Virus record (IMG/VR): IMGVR_UViG_3300047178_000077
Location: 1 to 35,801 of that record
Strand: one strand, 5' to 3'
Length of the DNA stretch: 35,801 nt
Origin: a virus
Below the pieces are notes generated by a model. That model was not told where the DNA came from. It did not search any database and worked only from the letters and a program-made list of their open reading frames with translations. Below, piece by piece: positions 8,579 to 15,532 of the stretch. Position 1 is the first letter of the stretch; every line of letters starts with the position of its first letter. Both the position numbers and the translations under genes were made by a program.

Positions 8579-10177
8579 ATGAGCTTGCTGATCTTCAAAA
8601 ACCTCGCAGCGTCCACGCTGGCGGGCTCCATATCAAGCTCGACAACGTCACTAGCGCTGGCCAGTGGTGGGGGCGCGTTGTTCCCCAACCCCTCAACTGG
8701 TCAGTATTTCGTGGTCTGCTTGACTGACGCTGCTACGGGGTTGCTTCTCGAGATTGTGTGGGTGACGGCGGTGTCCGGCGACACCTTCACAATCGTCCGT
8801 GCGCAGGAGGGCACAACGGCGCTGACTTGGTCCGCTGGTGATAATGTCCAGCTGTTGTGGACGATGGGTCAAGCGGCCACAATGATTCAGCGCCAGCAAC
8901 TACAGATCCAGGCTGATAACTACGTGGTGGCTTCGGGCACGGCGAATACCATTGTTCTTACGCTGCCGATTGGGCCAGGTAGCTTGTCCGCTTTGACGGG
9001 TATGCCGATTCGTTTCCAAGCCATTGCAACGAATACAGGCGCGGTGACGCTAAACGTCAACGGGTTTGGTGCTGTAAACCTCAACACACCAGCGGCTTAT
9101 TCCCTGGTCGGCGGCCAGCTTCAAAGCGGCGGTGTCTACGAGGTTATCTACAACGGCTCCACATACCAGCTTCAAACGATTCCACCGATTGGCGGAATCT
9201 ATTTTGGAACAGATACCGGCTCAACCAACAATATCGTCGTAAACATTCCAACGATGAACTACTTGGCTATCGGACAGCCTTTCTTGGTTCGCATTGTTTC
9301 TACGAATACCGGCGCGACGACTATGAATTTGAATGGCACCACGCGCGTCGTCGCCAGGGGGGGAAACGCGCTTTACCCGAATACCCTCGTCGGTGGTTTG
9401 ATTTATGAGTTCGTCTTTGACGGCTCAAACATTCAGCTTCTCTCGCAAACCGCCCTGACACAGAGTGGCACCGGCGCTGGGATGTTGGCTAACCAGACGA
9501 TGATCGGGTGGAGTGGCTCCCAGCTTCTGGCGCAAGTTGATAGCACACCGCTAGGCGCGATCGCGTTCCAGTTCACGCACGGAATGGCGATCTACAACAT
9601 TCCCGGCAGTTTCTCGGTAACAGTTCCCGCAGGCGTATCGCAGTTCAAAGTTCGCTTGTTTGGTGGCGGTGGTGGTGGTGGTGCGTCTGGTTCGAGTGGT
9701 CCCGGCGGTGGTGGTGGTGGTGGGGGCTACGTCGAGGGCTGGGCCAGTGTAACCGCTGGCGCGACTTACTCTGGTGTCGTCGGGGGTGGGGGCTCCGGGG
9801 GGTCAGGGGGCGGTAACGGCGGTAACGGCGGGACCTCCGTGTTTGGTGCGTTCAGCGCCGGGCAAGGACTCGGCGGTCTCGGAAACGGCGCAGTCTTTAC
9901 GGCCAACGGCGGGTCCGCGTCGGGCGGTGTGCTGAACGTAGCGGGGCAGAACGGTGGCCTCATCTATCAGTTTTACGGGGGCTTCTGGAGTGGCGGCCCT
10001 GGTGGGCCGCCGGGCTTCGGGTTCCCCGGCGTCGTCGGAGCCGGAAACGTCGGCACGGCCGGCAACAATGGCGCGAACTATGGCTGTGGCGGCAACGGCG
10101 CGGGAACGAACGCAGGGTTTACAACCCCCTTCAGCGGCGGTAACGGCGCGGGCGGCTTGGTCATAATCGAGTGGTAA
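8579..10177 (+). CDS. Tail fibre protein with polyglycine-rich C-terminal domain
   Basis: A 532-aa protein with a good AGGAG Shine-Dalgarno (8565-8569). The N-terminal about 105 residues (GALFPNPSTGQYFVV, then VRAQEGTTALTWSAGD) are a baseplate-attachment domain of the tail-fibre type. Two similar beta units follow (VTLNVNGFGAVNLNTPAAYS...QSGGVYEVIYNGSTYQLQ and TMNLNGTTRVVARGGNALYP...GGLIYEFVFDGSNIQLL), a probable internal duplication. The C-terminus, residues about 340-532, is a Gly-rich domain built from FTVPAGVSQFKV-like strands and polyglycine loops, like the receptor-binding tips of other phage fibres. The Gly runs are encoded by GGT/GGC repeats. Confidence 0.82.
   Translation: MSLLIFKNLAASTLAGSISSSTTSLALASGGGALFPNPSTGQYFVVCLTDAATGLLLEIVWVTAVSGDTFTIVRAQEGTTALTWSAGDNVQLLWTMGQAATMIQRQQLQIQADNYVVASGTANTIVLTLPIGPGSLSALTGMPIRFQAIATNTGAVTLNVNGFGAVNLNTPAAYSLVGGQLQSGGVYEVIYNGSTYQLQTIPPIGGIYFGTDTGSTNNIVVNIPTMNYLAIGQPFLVRIVSTNTGATTMNLNGTTRVVARGGNALYPNTLVGGLIYEFVFDGSNIQLLSQTALTQSGTGAGMLANQTMIGWSGSQLLAQVDSTPLGAIAFQFTHGMAIYNIPGSFSVTVPAGVSQFKVRLFGGGGGGGASGSSGPGGGGGGGGYVEGWASVTAGATYSGVVGGGGSGGSGGGNGGNGGTSVFGAFSAGQGLGGLGNGAVFTANGGSASGGVLNVAGQNGGLIYQFYGGFWSGGPGGPPGFGFPGVVGAGNVGTAGNNGANYGCGGNGAGTNAGFTTPFSGGNGAGGLVIIEW
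9661..9795 (+). repeat. GGT/GGC microsatellite coding for polyglycine
   Basis: Simple trinucleotide repeats at about 9663-9683 and 9706-9728 encode runs of Gly in the fibre tip, and G-rich runs continue to about 9810. Such tracts are prone to gain or loss of whole codons, which would change loop length without a frameshift. Confidence 0.6.
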
Positions 10178-10181
10178 GCGC

Positions 10182-10275
10182 GCACCGCCAGGCCGGTTTA
10201 GCCACTGGCCGCTACTACATCCCCAGCTCCACCTCTAAAACGGCCTGGCGGTGCTTGAAAAGCCGTTTTTAGCTG
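10182..10275 (+). repeat. Dispersed hairpin repeat, copy A
   Basis: It sits in the 130-base gap between two fibre genes. Arms 10182-10200 and 10236-10254 can pair over 19 bp with one mismatch; 13 bp of this (GCACCGCCAGGCC / GGCCTGGCGGTGC) is perfect. A second, competing hairpin pairs AAAACGGC (10237-10244) with GCCGTTTT (10262-10269) and is followed by a further T. The first hairpin uses the same bases as the second, so only one can form at a time. Bases 10208-10275 are almost identical to 17553-17622. Confidence 0.8.
10237..10270 (+). terminator. Possible terminator-like hairpin inside repeat copy A
   Basis: AAAACGGC / GCCGTTTTT forms an 8-bp stem ending in a T run. A plus-strand transcript from the fibre operon would meet it before the next gene. 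It competes with the longer 10182-10254 stem, so read-through could depend on which fold forms first. The loop of 17 bases is long for a simple terminator. Confidence 0.4.
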
Positions 10276-10292
10276 GTGCGTGCTACTACCAC

Positions 10293-10300
10293 AGAGGAGG
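10293..10300 (+). promoter_or_regulatory. Strong Shine-Dalgarno AGAGGAGG
   Basis: AGAGGAGG lies 7 bases before ATG 10308 and fixes that start. It is among the strongest ribosome sites in the window; most neighbouring genes rely on stop-start overlaps instead. It suggests this gene starts translation independently after the repeat. Confidence 0.8.
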
Positions 10301-10307
10301 CTAAGCC

Positions 10308-10949
10308 ATGGCAACCGGAACCGCTGGCGCAAACGCGATTCTCACGTTTGTCGCCGGCAAAACGCTTTTCTTGTCGCTCCACACGGGCGCACCGGGCTTG
10401 ACCGGAAACAACGAGCTGACCTCCGGCACAGCCCCCGGTTACGCGCGCCAATCCGCCCCGATGGGGAACGTCGCGAACAGCATGTTCAACTCGACGGCAG
10501 ACATCGTGTTCACGTCGACGTCGGGTGGTGCGTGGCCGGCTGTGAACTACTGCGCGCTGTGGGACGCTGTGACCGCCGGCAACCTGTATTTCACGACAGG
10601 TCTCGACGCGCAGGTCACGGCAGTCGCGGTCGCCTCGGGCGGAACCGGATACGTGTCAGGGGACGTCGGAAGGACCGTGACAGTTTCTGGTGGGACGGTG
10701 CAGACCGGTTTCAGCGCGGCGCAGGTGACTATTTCTACGGTCTCTGGCGGTGCTGTGACCGGAGTCGCGTTGGCGAACAGCAATCAGTACGTGATCGGTG
10801 GTGTGCCATCTTCGCCCGCTGCTACGTCAGGCGGCGGGACGACGGGTAGCGGGCTGACCGTCACGATCACGTCGTCATTCGCGTGGACTCTGTCTGCTGC
10901 GTCGACGCTGACAGTGCCCAACGGATCACTCGTGTTCATACAGAACTAG
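10308..10949 (+). CDS. Phage tail fibre/structural protein with inserted beta module
   Basis: A 213-aa protein. Residues 1-95 have the pattern of small phage fibre/decoration proteins: FLSLHTGAPGLTG, then ELTSGTAPGYARQ, then INYCALWD-like strand (AVNYCALWDAVTAGNLYF). The terminal FAWTLSAASTLTVPNGSLVF is the usual end of that family. Between them (about residues 103-188) a Gly/Ser/Thr/Val-rich beta segment (ASGGTGYVSGDVGRTVTVSGG) is inserted, of a kind repeated in many tail fibres. The gene follows the hairpin repeat, which may separate its expression from the upstream fibre. Confidence 0.65.
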   Translation: MATGTAGANAILTFVAGKTLFLSLHTGAPGLTGNNELTSGTAPGYARQSAPMGNVANSMFNSTADIVFTSTSGGAWPAVNYCALWDAVTAGNLYFTTGLDAQVTAVAVASGGTGYVSGDVGRTVTVSGGTVQTGFSAAQVTISTVSGGAVTGVALANSNQYVIGGVPSSPAATSGGGTTGSGLTVTITSSFAWTLSAASTLTVPNGSLVFIQN

Positions 10950-10962
10950 CTAGTGTGACCTC

Positions 10963-11601
10963 GTGGCCAATCTAAGCATCGGCGCGGGGAATCCAGGCGC
11001 AGCGACTCCTGGAAGCAGCGGCGTTGGAGCGGGCGTTCTACAGAAGCTGCGTATAGGTGCTGGGAATCCAGGTGCAGCGACTCCTGGAAGCAGCGGCGTT
11101 GGAGCGGGCGTTCTACAGAAGCTGCGTATAGGTGCTGGGAATCCAGGCGCTGCGCTGCCTGGAAGCAGCGGCATCGGCGCAGCAGTCGGATTAAAGCTGC
11201 GTATAGGTGCTGGGAATCCAGGTGCTGCGCTGCCTGGAAGCAGCGGCGTTGGAGCGGGCGTTCTACAGAAGCTGCGTATAGGTGCTGGGAATCCAGGCGC
11301 TGCGCTGCCTGGAAGCAGCGGCATCGACGTCGGAATACTCATCAGCTATCTCACCGGCCTGCGCGTCGGTGCTGGCAACCCGGCATCTACAGCAATAGGT
11401 GCGCGTAGTCTCGGTGCGGGCGTCGTCACCACAACGCGCGTTGGTGCTTACGGAGTGTCCGCTACTACAGGCACGGCGATCACAGTGACCCCTGCTCTGA
11501 TCACACAGACGGGTATTACACAGATCGAGATCGCGCTGGGGTTGATACCCTACACACCTTATTCGAGTTTGTCCGCAATCGACTACGATTGGAGCGCTTA
11601 A
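10963..11601 (+). CDS. Fibre-like protein made of 25-residue tandem repeats
   Basis: A 212-aa protein from GTG 10963. It has five successive copies of a 25-residue unit of the form LRIGAGNPGAATPGSSGVGA plus a short variable end (GVLQK or similar), then a degenerate sixth (LRVGAGNPASTAIGARSLGA), then a beta-rich C-terminus (TTGTAITVTPALITQTGITQ). Each unit is Gly/Pro-rich without strict G-X-Y collagen periodicity. Location among fibre genes suggests a repetitive adhesin stalk or knob. Function is unknown; a strong ribosome site is not visible. Confidence 0.65.
   Translation: MANLSIGAGNPGAATPGSSGVGAGVLQKLRIGAGNPGAATPGSSGVGAGVLQKLRIGAGNPGAALPGSSGIGAAVGLKLRIGAGNPGAALPGSSGVGAGVLQKLRIGAGNPGAALPGSSGIDVGILISYLTGLRVGAGNPASTAIGARSLGAGVVTTTRVGAYGVSATTGTAITVTPALITQTGITQIEIALGLIPYTPYSSLSAIDYDWSA
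10972..11346 (+). repeat. Five 75-bp tandem repeats within the fibre-like gene
   Basis: Repeat boundaries at 10972, 11047, 11122, 11197 and 11272. Copies share long identical runs (for example GGTGCTGGGAATCCAGG), with a few phase-keeping substitutions. Each period is 25 codons, so copy-number change keeps the reading frame. Confidence 0.85.
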
Positions 11602-11603
11602 CC

Positions 11604-11927
11604 ATGAGCTACCCCAACCAACAGAACGCGGGATCAGGTGCTATACCCGTTGAGATTTCGCCTTATTCCTACACTCCGCAAGGCTACCAGCAGATTACGT
11701 CGCTGAGCGCTGCGACGTATTTGACGCCGCCCACGGGTGCGACAGTTGCTTTTATCAGCGTGGGCGGCGCTGGTGTGCGTTACCGAGACGACGGCACGGC
11801 ACCGACTGCAACCGTGGGTGTTCCTGTTGCGTCCGGCAGCCAGCTTCAATACTCAGGTCCGCTGAGTATTGTGCAGTTCATCCAACAGGCTGCAGGAGCA
11901 ATTTTGGATATCAGCTACTACTCGTAG
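11604..11927 (+). CDS. Small tail-associated beta protein (widespread phage hypothetical)
   Basis: A 107-aa protein. Start ATG 11604 has GGAG about 9 bases upstream; a longer frame from 11589 overlaps the preceding gene and is less likely. The sequence has the pattern LTPPTGATVAFISVGGAGVRYRDDGTAPTATVGVPV-type strands, which recurs in many siphophage and myophage tail regions as a small beta-sandwich (RDDGTAPT motif, residues about 50-57). Possibly a fibre or capsid decoration protein. Only the family resemblance is visible. Confidence 0.65.
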   Translation: MSYPNQQNAGSGAIPVEISPYSYTPQGYQQITSLSAATYLTPPTGATVAFISVGGAGVRYRDDGTAPTATVGVPVASGSQLQYSGPLSIVQFIQQAAGAILDISYYS

Positions 11928-12058
11928 CGACGCACAAGGCTTTGTTACGCACAAGGCCCTGTTATTAACGCACAATTTACGCTAGGGTGTGTGTTACGTG
12001 TGTTATGCTGGGAGCAACCAGCATAGGGGCCTCTTGTGATTTCGCCGGAGATGCAGCC
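11928..12058 (+). promoter_or_regulatory. Putative regulatory region upstream of the lysis block
   Basis: A 131-base non-coding gap. It has three direct repeats of ACGCACAA (11930-11937, 11947-11954, 11968-11975), the first two extended to ACGCACAAGGC, then GTGTTACGTGTGTTA and a perfect inverted repeat TATGCTGG-GAGCAA-CCAGCATA (12004-12025). It is more AT-rich than the surrounding genes. Direct repeats plus a palindrome suggest a promoter/operator for the lysis genes. I cannot assign clear -35 and -10 boxes. Confidence 0.45.
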
Positions 12059-12445
12059 GTGTTGGATAACTGCGCTATAATGGAAGATATTCCAGACGTG
12101 CCGGAGGAGGAGGATACAGGGCCAGCACTTCGACATCTTGTGACAAGAGCTGCACGCGCGCAACGCGTTTCCGATTTTGGGCGCATGGAACTGGAAGCGG
12201 GTCTTGTTGACATCTTTGAAAGCGAATCCATCGGGCAACTGCGGGCCGACCTCCGCTGGGTGCGTGAGGTGAGGGCCAAGAAAGCCAGCGATGAAGAAAA
12301 TCGCGCAAAGGATTGGCGGGGGCGCAAGCAAGCTATATGGGTAGCCGCTGCTGCTGGAATAACTAGCGCCGTGTTGACCATCATCATAACTAAAGCACAA
12401 TGGGTCTGGTCCGTGCTGACAGGTCACGGAGGGATCACGCCGTGA
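12059..12445 (+). CDS. Single-pass membrane protein in lysis cassette
   Basis: A 128-aa protein from GTG 12059, chosen because CGGAG (12046-12050) lies 8 bases upstream; alternative starts are ATG 12080 or ATG 12005. The N-terminus is acidic (DIPDVPEEED), the middle is charged and helical (about residues 40-85), and one hydrophobic segment lies at about residues 91-115 (IWVAAAAGITSAVLTIII). Placement just before the muramidase suggests a holin or antiholin role, but the C-terminal anchor is not diagnostic. It overlaps the next gene by 4 bases. Confidence 0.55.
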   Translation: MLDNCAIMEDIPDVPEEEDTGPALRHLVTRAARAQRVSDFGRMELEAGLVDIFESESIGQLRADLRWVREVRAKKASDEENRAKDWRGRKQAIWVAAAAGITSAVLTIIITKAQWVWSVLTGHGGITP

Positions 12446-12996
12446 CCTTGCAAGAAGCCGGTTTGATCGCGCATCTCAGGTGGCGCTTGATTCTGGTCTC
12501 GGCAGTAGTGGGAGCGCTCTGCTCCACGCTTCTGTTTGATTCAACGCGCACCCCGCCAGTCAAACTCATTGATATCCGCGACGCGGACGCAGTCACGTTT
12601 CGCGGTGGCCGCTTGGAAATCTATGTCAAGAAAGAACAGCACTACACTTGCGATCGCCGTGTTGACCAGGGATTGCGCCGGTATGAGGTTCGCAACGGCA
12701 AGCGTGAACTAATCATCGTTCCCCTACAGTCGCCACCTAAGGCGCTTGTTCCTCCCGGACTCGACCACTATATCAACTCGCTAGACATTCCGGAGAACAT
12801 TGGGATCGGGACATGGGGTTACGTGCTGCGCGCAACCTGGAGCTGTCCGCTTACGCCGTGGTTCTTGCAGCCCTCACCGATCGAGACCAAGGACGTGCCG
12901 GTTGTAATAGAAGACCCTAAGACCGTGTCGTCCGCGCGTGTCGTAGTGGAACCACCTGGCCCGCTGACGATAATTCCCGTTCCCGTGAGCAAGTAG
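12442..12996 (+). CDS. Signal-anchored protein of unknown function
   Basis: A 184-aa protein from GTG 12442 with GGAGGGA just upstream. A hydrophobic N-terminal segment (WRLILVSAVVGALCSTLLF, about residues 12-30) would anchor it in the inner membrane, with the Pro-rich rest in the periplasm. The soluble part has a few Cys (YTCDRRVDQG; TWSCPLTPWF) that could form a disulfide. No domain is recognised. It overlaps both neighbours by 1-4 bases, so it belongs to the lysis operon. Confidence 0.55.
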   Translation: MTLQEAGLIAHLRWRLILVSAVVGALCSTLLFDSTRTPPVKLIDIRDADAVTFRGGRLEIYVKKEQHYTCDRRVDQGLRRYEVRNGKRELIIVPLQSPPKALVPPGLDHYINSLDIPENIGIGTWGYVLRATWSCPLTPWFLQPSPIETKDVPVVIEDPKTVSSARVVVEPPGPLTIIPVPVSK

Positions 12997-13520
12997 TGTC
13001 TTCTGTATTCGACCAGTGTTTTGCGCTGACGGTCGGAGTAGAGGGTCCGTTTGACCGCAGTTCCGGCGACTCAGGTAACTGGACAGGTGGTGCTGTCGGT
13101 GTTGGTAAACTGGTGGGCACCAAGTTTGGGATTTCCGCTGCATCATACCCAATCCTCGACATTCAAAATCTAACGCTGACGGACGCACAAACAATTTACT
13201 TGCGGGACTTCTACAACCCGATTAGCGGGGATCAGCTCCACCCCATGCTCGCCGGTTTGCTGTTTGATGCCGCTGTAAATCATGGTCGCGGCTGGTCTAT
13301 TCCAGCGTTCCAGCGTGCCGTAGGTGTTGCGGATGACGGCGTTATTGGCCCTGAGACGCTTAGTGCGGCCAGCACCAACATTCCTACGCTACATGCGGAG
13401 TTTGCCCGGCTACGTGACGAACAATACCGCTCTGACAAGCAATGGCCCACGGACGGCAAGGGTTGGATACGTCGCTTGATGTATGTGGTGGCAGCAAGTT
13501 CTCAATTCGCGTCTAACTAG
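12996..13520 (+). CDS. Endolysin, GH108-type N-acetylmuramidase
   Basis: A 174-aa protein with the catalytic N-terminal block of GH108 muramidases (FALTVGVEGPFDRSSGDSGN, Glu at about residue 16) where an E-G-x-x-D pattern precedes a D-x-G turn and KFGIS. The C-terminal half (LFDAAVNHGRG then AVGVADDGVIGPETLSA) matches the small peptidoglycan-binding domain that usually follows it. Length is typical. It would cleave peptidoglycan for lysis. There is no signal peptide, so export would need a holin. Confidence 0.82.
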   Translation: MSSVFDQCFALTVGVEGPFDRSSGDSGNWTGGAVGVGKLVGTKFGISAASYPILDIQNLTLTDAQTIYLRDFYNPISGDQLHPMLAGLLFDAAVNHGRGWSIPAFQRAVGVADDGVIGPETLSAASTNIPTLHAEFARLRDEQYRSDKQWPTDGKGWIRRLMYVVAASSQFASN

Positions 13521-13529
13521 GAACACACT

Positions 13530-13958
13530 ATGCAGCACGTTGACCTGACGCCGCTTGTGACTGTCCTACAACCGCTCATGTATGCGGCGCTGACTGCGGC
13601 AGCAAGCACACTGGTCGCGTTCGCGTTCGCGCATTGGCCGGTCTTGCAAAAGTTCGTGGATCAAACAACCGTGGATCGCGCGCTCGGTCGCGCTGGCGGC
13701 ATCGCAAACTCAGCACTAGCCGGACGCATCACCAACCTCGGCTTCGTCACACATGACCAAGCGGTGGCCGAGGGTGCGCAGTATCTGATCTCCGCCGCGC
13801 CCGACGCATTGAAGCGACTCAACATCACACCGGATCACATCGACCGCATGGTCACTGGTGAACTCGGCACGCTGCTGGACAAGAGCACTCACGCGTTGCC
13901 AGCACCTGCACCACAGACAGCGCATACCACTACGGAGACCACAACTACAACACCATGA
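13530..13958 (+). CDS. Holin-like membrane protein
   Basis: A 142-aa protein with one transmembrane segment near the N-terminus (about residues 13-36: LQPLMYAALTAAASTLVAFA), then a helical soluble region and a Thr-rich C-terminal tail (TAHTTTETTTTTP). Length and layout resemble the LLH-type phage holins. It follows the muramidase with a 9-base gap and overlaps the tiny lipoprotein gene by ATGA. It could alternatively be an inner-membrane spanin subunit, since its partner-like lipoprotein comes next. Confidence 0.6.
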   Translation: MQHVDLTPLVTVLQPLMYAALTAAASTLVAFAFAHWPVLQKFVDQTTVDRALGRAGGIANSALAGRITNLGFVTHDQAVAEGAQYLISAAPDALKRLNITPDHIDRMVTGELGTLLDKSTHALPAPAPQTAHTTTETTTTTP

Positions 13959-14089
13959 TTCGCATCGCGCTGGTCGTGCTGCTGGCCGGAGTTGTAGCCG
14001 GTTGCGCATTTCTCCGGCGCGTTGATAAATACGTGCAGACCGTCGCCGCATCGGACATGCAGCAACCTCCCTACGGAGATCAAAAATGA
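13955..14089 (+). CDS. 44-aa lipoprotein, possible o-spanin
   Basis: This short gene (MIRIALVVLLAGVVAGC...) starts at ATG 13955 within the stop of the holin-like gene and ends at TGA 14087-14089, overlapping the next start. It has a lipobox VAGC with the lipid-modified Cys at residue 17, leaving a mature peptide of about 28 residues. The size and location after muramidase/holin genes are like outer-membrane spanin Rz1 proteins. Overlaps on both sides favour a real gene. Confidence 0.6.
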   Translation: MIRIALVVLLAGVVAGCAFLRRVDKYVQTVAASDMQQPPYGDQK

Positions 14090-14571
14090 ATCGTCGTAAC
14101 CTCCTGCGCACTACTTTCCTCGCACTTCCGATGCTGGCCGTGCTGTCCGCGTGTGGCACAACCACCGTTGCGCAAATCGCCGCGCAAATCACAGCGGACG
14201 TCGATCTGGTTGCGCAGTCGCTTGACGCCCAGCTCCCGGCACTGCAAGCCGCCCTTGGCGTGAACGCCGCCGCAGTCGGTGCCGTTGCAACGGAAGTGGA
14301 GCAGATCGTTGCTGCCGCAGCGGCGTTCGCGGTCGCCACCAGTCAGGCGACAGGCGCACCGATCGTGACGCAAATCGCTTCGGACTTCAGCGCGCTGGAA
14401 ACCGCCTTGGCAGGGTTCACGCTGCCGGCGACGTTGCAGAAGATCATCACTGCCGTCAGCGTGCTACTGCCGATTATTGAAGTCGGCGTCGGCCTGCTGG
14501 CCACCCCGTCCGCCGCAGCAAACACCATGACCGCTGCCCAAGCGCGTGCGGTTTTGCTGGCAGCGCGCTGA
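14086..14571 (+). CDS. Lipoprotein of unknown function
   Basis: A 161-aa protein with a positively charged N-terminus (MNRRNLLRTTF), a hydrophobic core and a lipobox ending LSAC (Cys 23). The mature part is almost entirely helical and Ala/Val/Leu/Gln-rich (VAQSLDAQLPALQAAL; then LQKIITAVSVLLPIIEVGVG), which looks like an amphipathic or weakly membrane-bound helix bundle. It overlaps both neighbours. It may be a cell-envelope or superinfection protein, or act in lysis. Similar genes are common in alphaproteobacterial prophages by my recollection, not by search. Confidence 0.55.
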   Translation: MNRRNLLRTTFLALPMLAVLSACGTTTVAQIAAQITADVDLVAQSLDAQLPALQAALGVNAAAVGAVATEVEQIVAAAAAFAVATSQATGAPIVTQIASDFSALETALAGFTLPATLQKIITAVSVLLPIIEVGVGLLATPSAAANTMTAAQARAVLLAAR

Positions 14572-15344
14572 TGCCGGACCATTCACAGTTTAAGCTAGGT
14601 CGGAAAGACAACCGGCCCGGCTTGCCCAAGTTGCCGTTGCTGTCCGAGGTGCTGCCGAACTTGCCCACACCAGCACAAGTCGGCGGCTACGGTGTGCGCG
14701 AGACCGGCTGGGGTATGCTGGGCAACGACACGTATGGTGACTGTTATCCAGCGTTCATGATGCACAGCATCACGGCCATGACGCGTTGGAGCCAGGCCGT
14801 ACCATACGTCGCCAATACGGTGCAGACTCTGTCACTGTATTCCGCGATTACGGGTTTCAACCCGAATGAGCCAACCACGGATCAGGGCACCGAGCCAGGT
14901 ATTGCGATCGACTACTGGTTGAATACCGGCGTCGATCTCGGCAACGGCACTCACAACAAGCTGGCTGGCGCTGCCGGCATCCGTGCCGGCGCGTGGGACG
15001 ATCTTGTCGACGCCCTGGCGTGGGCTGGTGACTGCGGTATCAGTTGGAGCTTGCCGGTCTCCTGCCAATCACAAGAGGTTTGGGACGTGGTGGCCGACGA
15101 TGGCGGTGTGTGGGGCGGCCACGAGACCAAGGGGCTATTCTACAATAACGACACCGGTCTGGTTCGTTTTGTCTCGTGGGGCAAGGAACTGCTGGCCACG
15201 AAAGCGTTCGTCGAAAAATACATGGTCGGTGGTGTTGTGCCGCTGAATCATGACGCAATTCGCGGTAACGGCCTCGATCCCATGTCGATCAACTGGACTC
15301 AGCTTGCGTCTGTCGGCCAAGCCTTGCGCGCTGCAATCGGGTAG
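14571..15344 (+). CDS. Papain-like cysteine-hydrolase-fold protein in lysis/accessory block
   Basis: A 257-aa protein with no signal peptide, TGATG junction to the lipoprotein. A Cys in GNDTYGDCYPAFMMHS (Cys 58), a His in GVWGGHETKG (His 184) and a following FVSWGKE (Ser 202-Gly 204) have the order and spacing of the papain-like triad region, where GGH and an N/xSWG turn flank the active site. The DQGTEPGIAIDYW segment (about 104-116) also fits a family of phage proteins of this type. It may cut a peptide or isopeptide bond in the cell wall or process a protein. Catalysis is not proven. Confidence 0.5.
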   Translation: MPDHSQFKLGRKDNRPGLPKLPLLSEVLPNLPTPAQVGGYGVRETGWGMLGNDTYGDCYPAFMMHSITAMTRWSQAVPYVANTVQTLSLYSAITGFNPNEPTTDQGTEPGIAIDYWLNTGVDLGNGTHNKLAGAAGIRAGAWDDLVDALAWAGDCGISWSLPVSCQSQEVWDVVADDGGVWGGHETKGLFYNNDTGLVRFVSWGKELLATKAFVEKYMVGGVVPLNHDAIRGNGLDPMSINWTQLASVGQALRAAIG

Positions 15345-15355
15345 GGAATAAACCA

Positions 15356-15532
15356 ATGAGCCCCATCAGTGTAATCATTTTGATTCTTGTGCTGCTGCTG
15401 ATATTCGGCGGCGCCGGAGTCGGGTGGGGTCAATGGGGTGGTCCAGGCTTCACGCACTACGGGCGGGGTGGTGTCGGTCTCGGCGCCGTCCTGCTTGTTT
15501 TTCTTCTGCTGTGGTTCTTTGGAGTGATCTGA
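15356..15532 (+). CDS. 58-aa DUF3309-like membrane peptide
   Basis: A short gene from ATG 15356 to TGA 15530-15532, overlapping the next start by ATGA. It is two hydrophobic segments around a Gly/Trp/Tyr-rich turn (GVGWGQWGGPGF, then a second run of L/V/F). This layout resembles the DUF3309 family, which is found mainly in Alphaproteobacteria. GGAATA about 7 bases upstream of the start is a modest ribosome site. Function unknown. Confidence 0.6.
   Translation: MSPISVIILILVLLLIFGGAGVGWGQWGGPGFTHYGRGGVGLGAVLLVFLLLWFFGVI

Noticed and set aside
10950-11342. A 130-codon minus-strand frame rich in Pro and Ala
   Set aside because: It is the reverse reading of the 75-bp tandem repeats and has repetitive low-complexity composition.
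10972-11346. CRISPR array
   Set aside because: The repeats are in-frame coding units without unique spacers.
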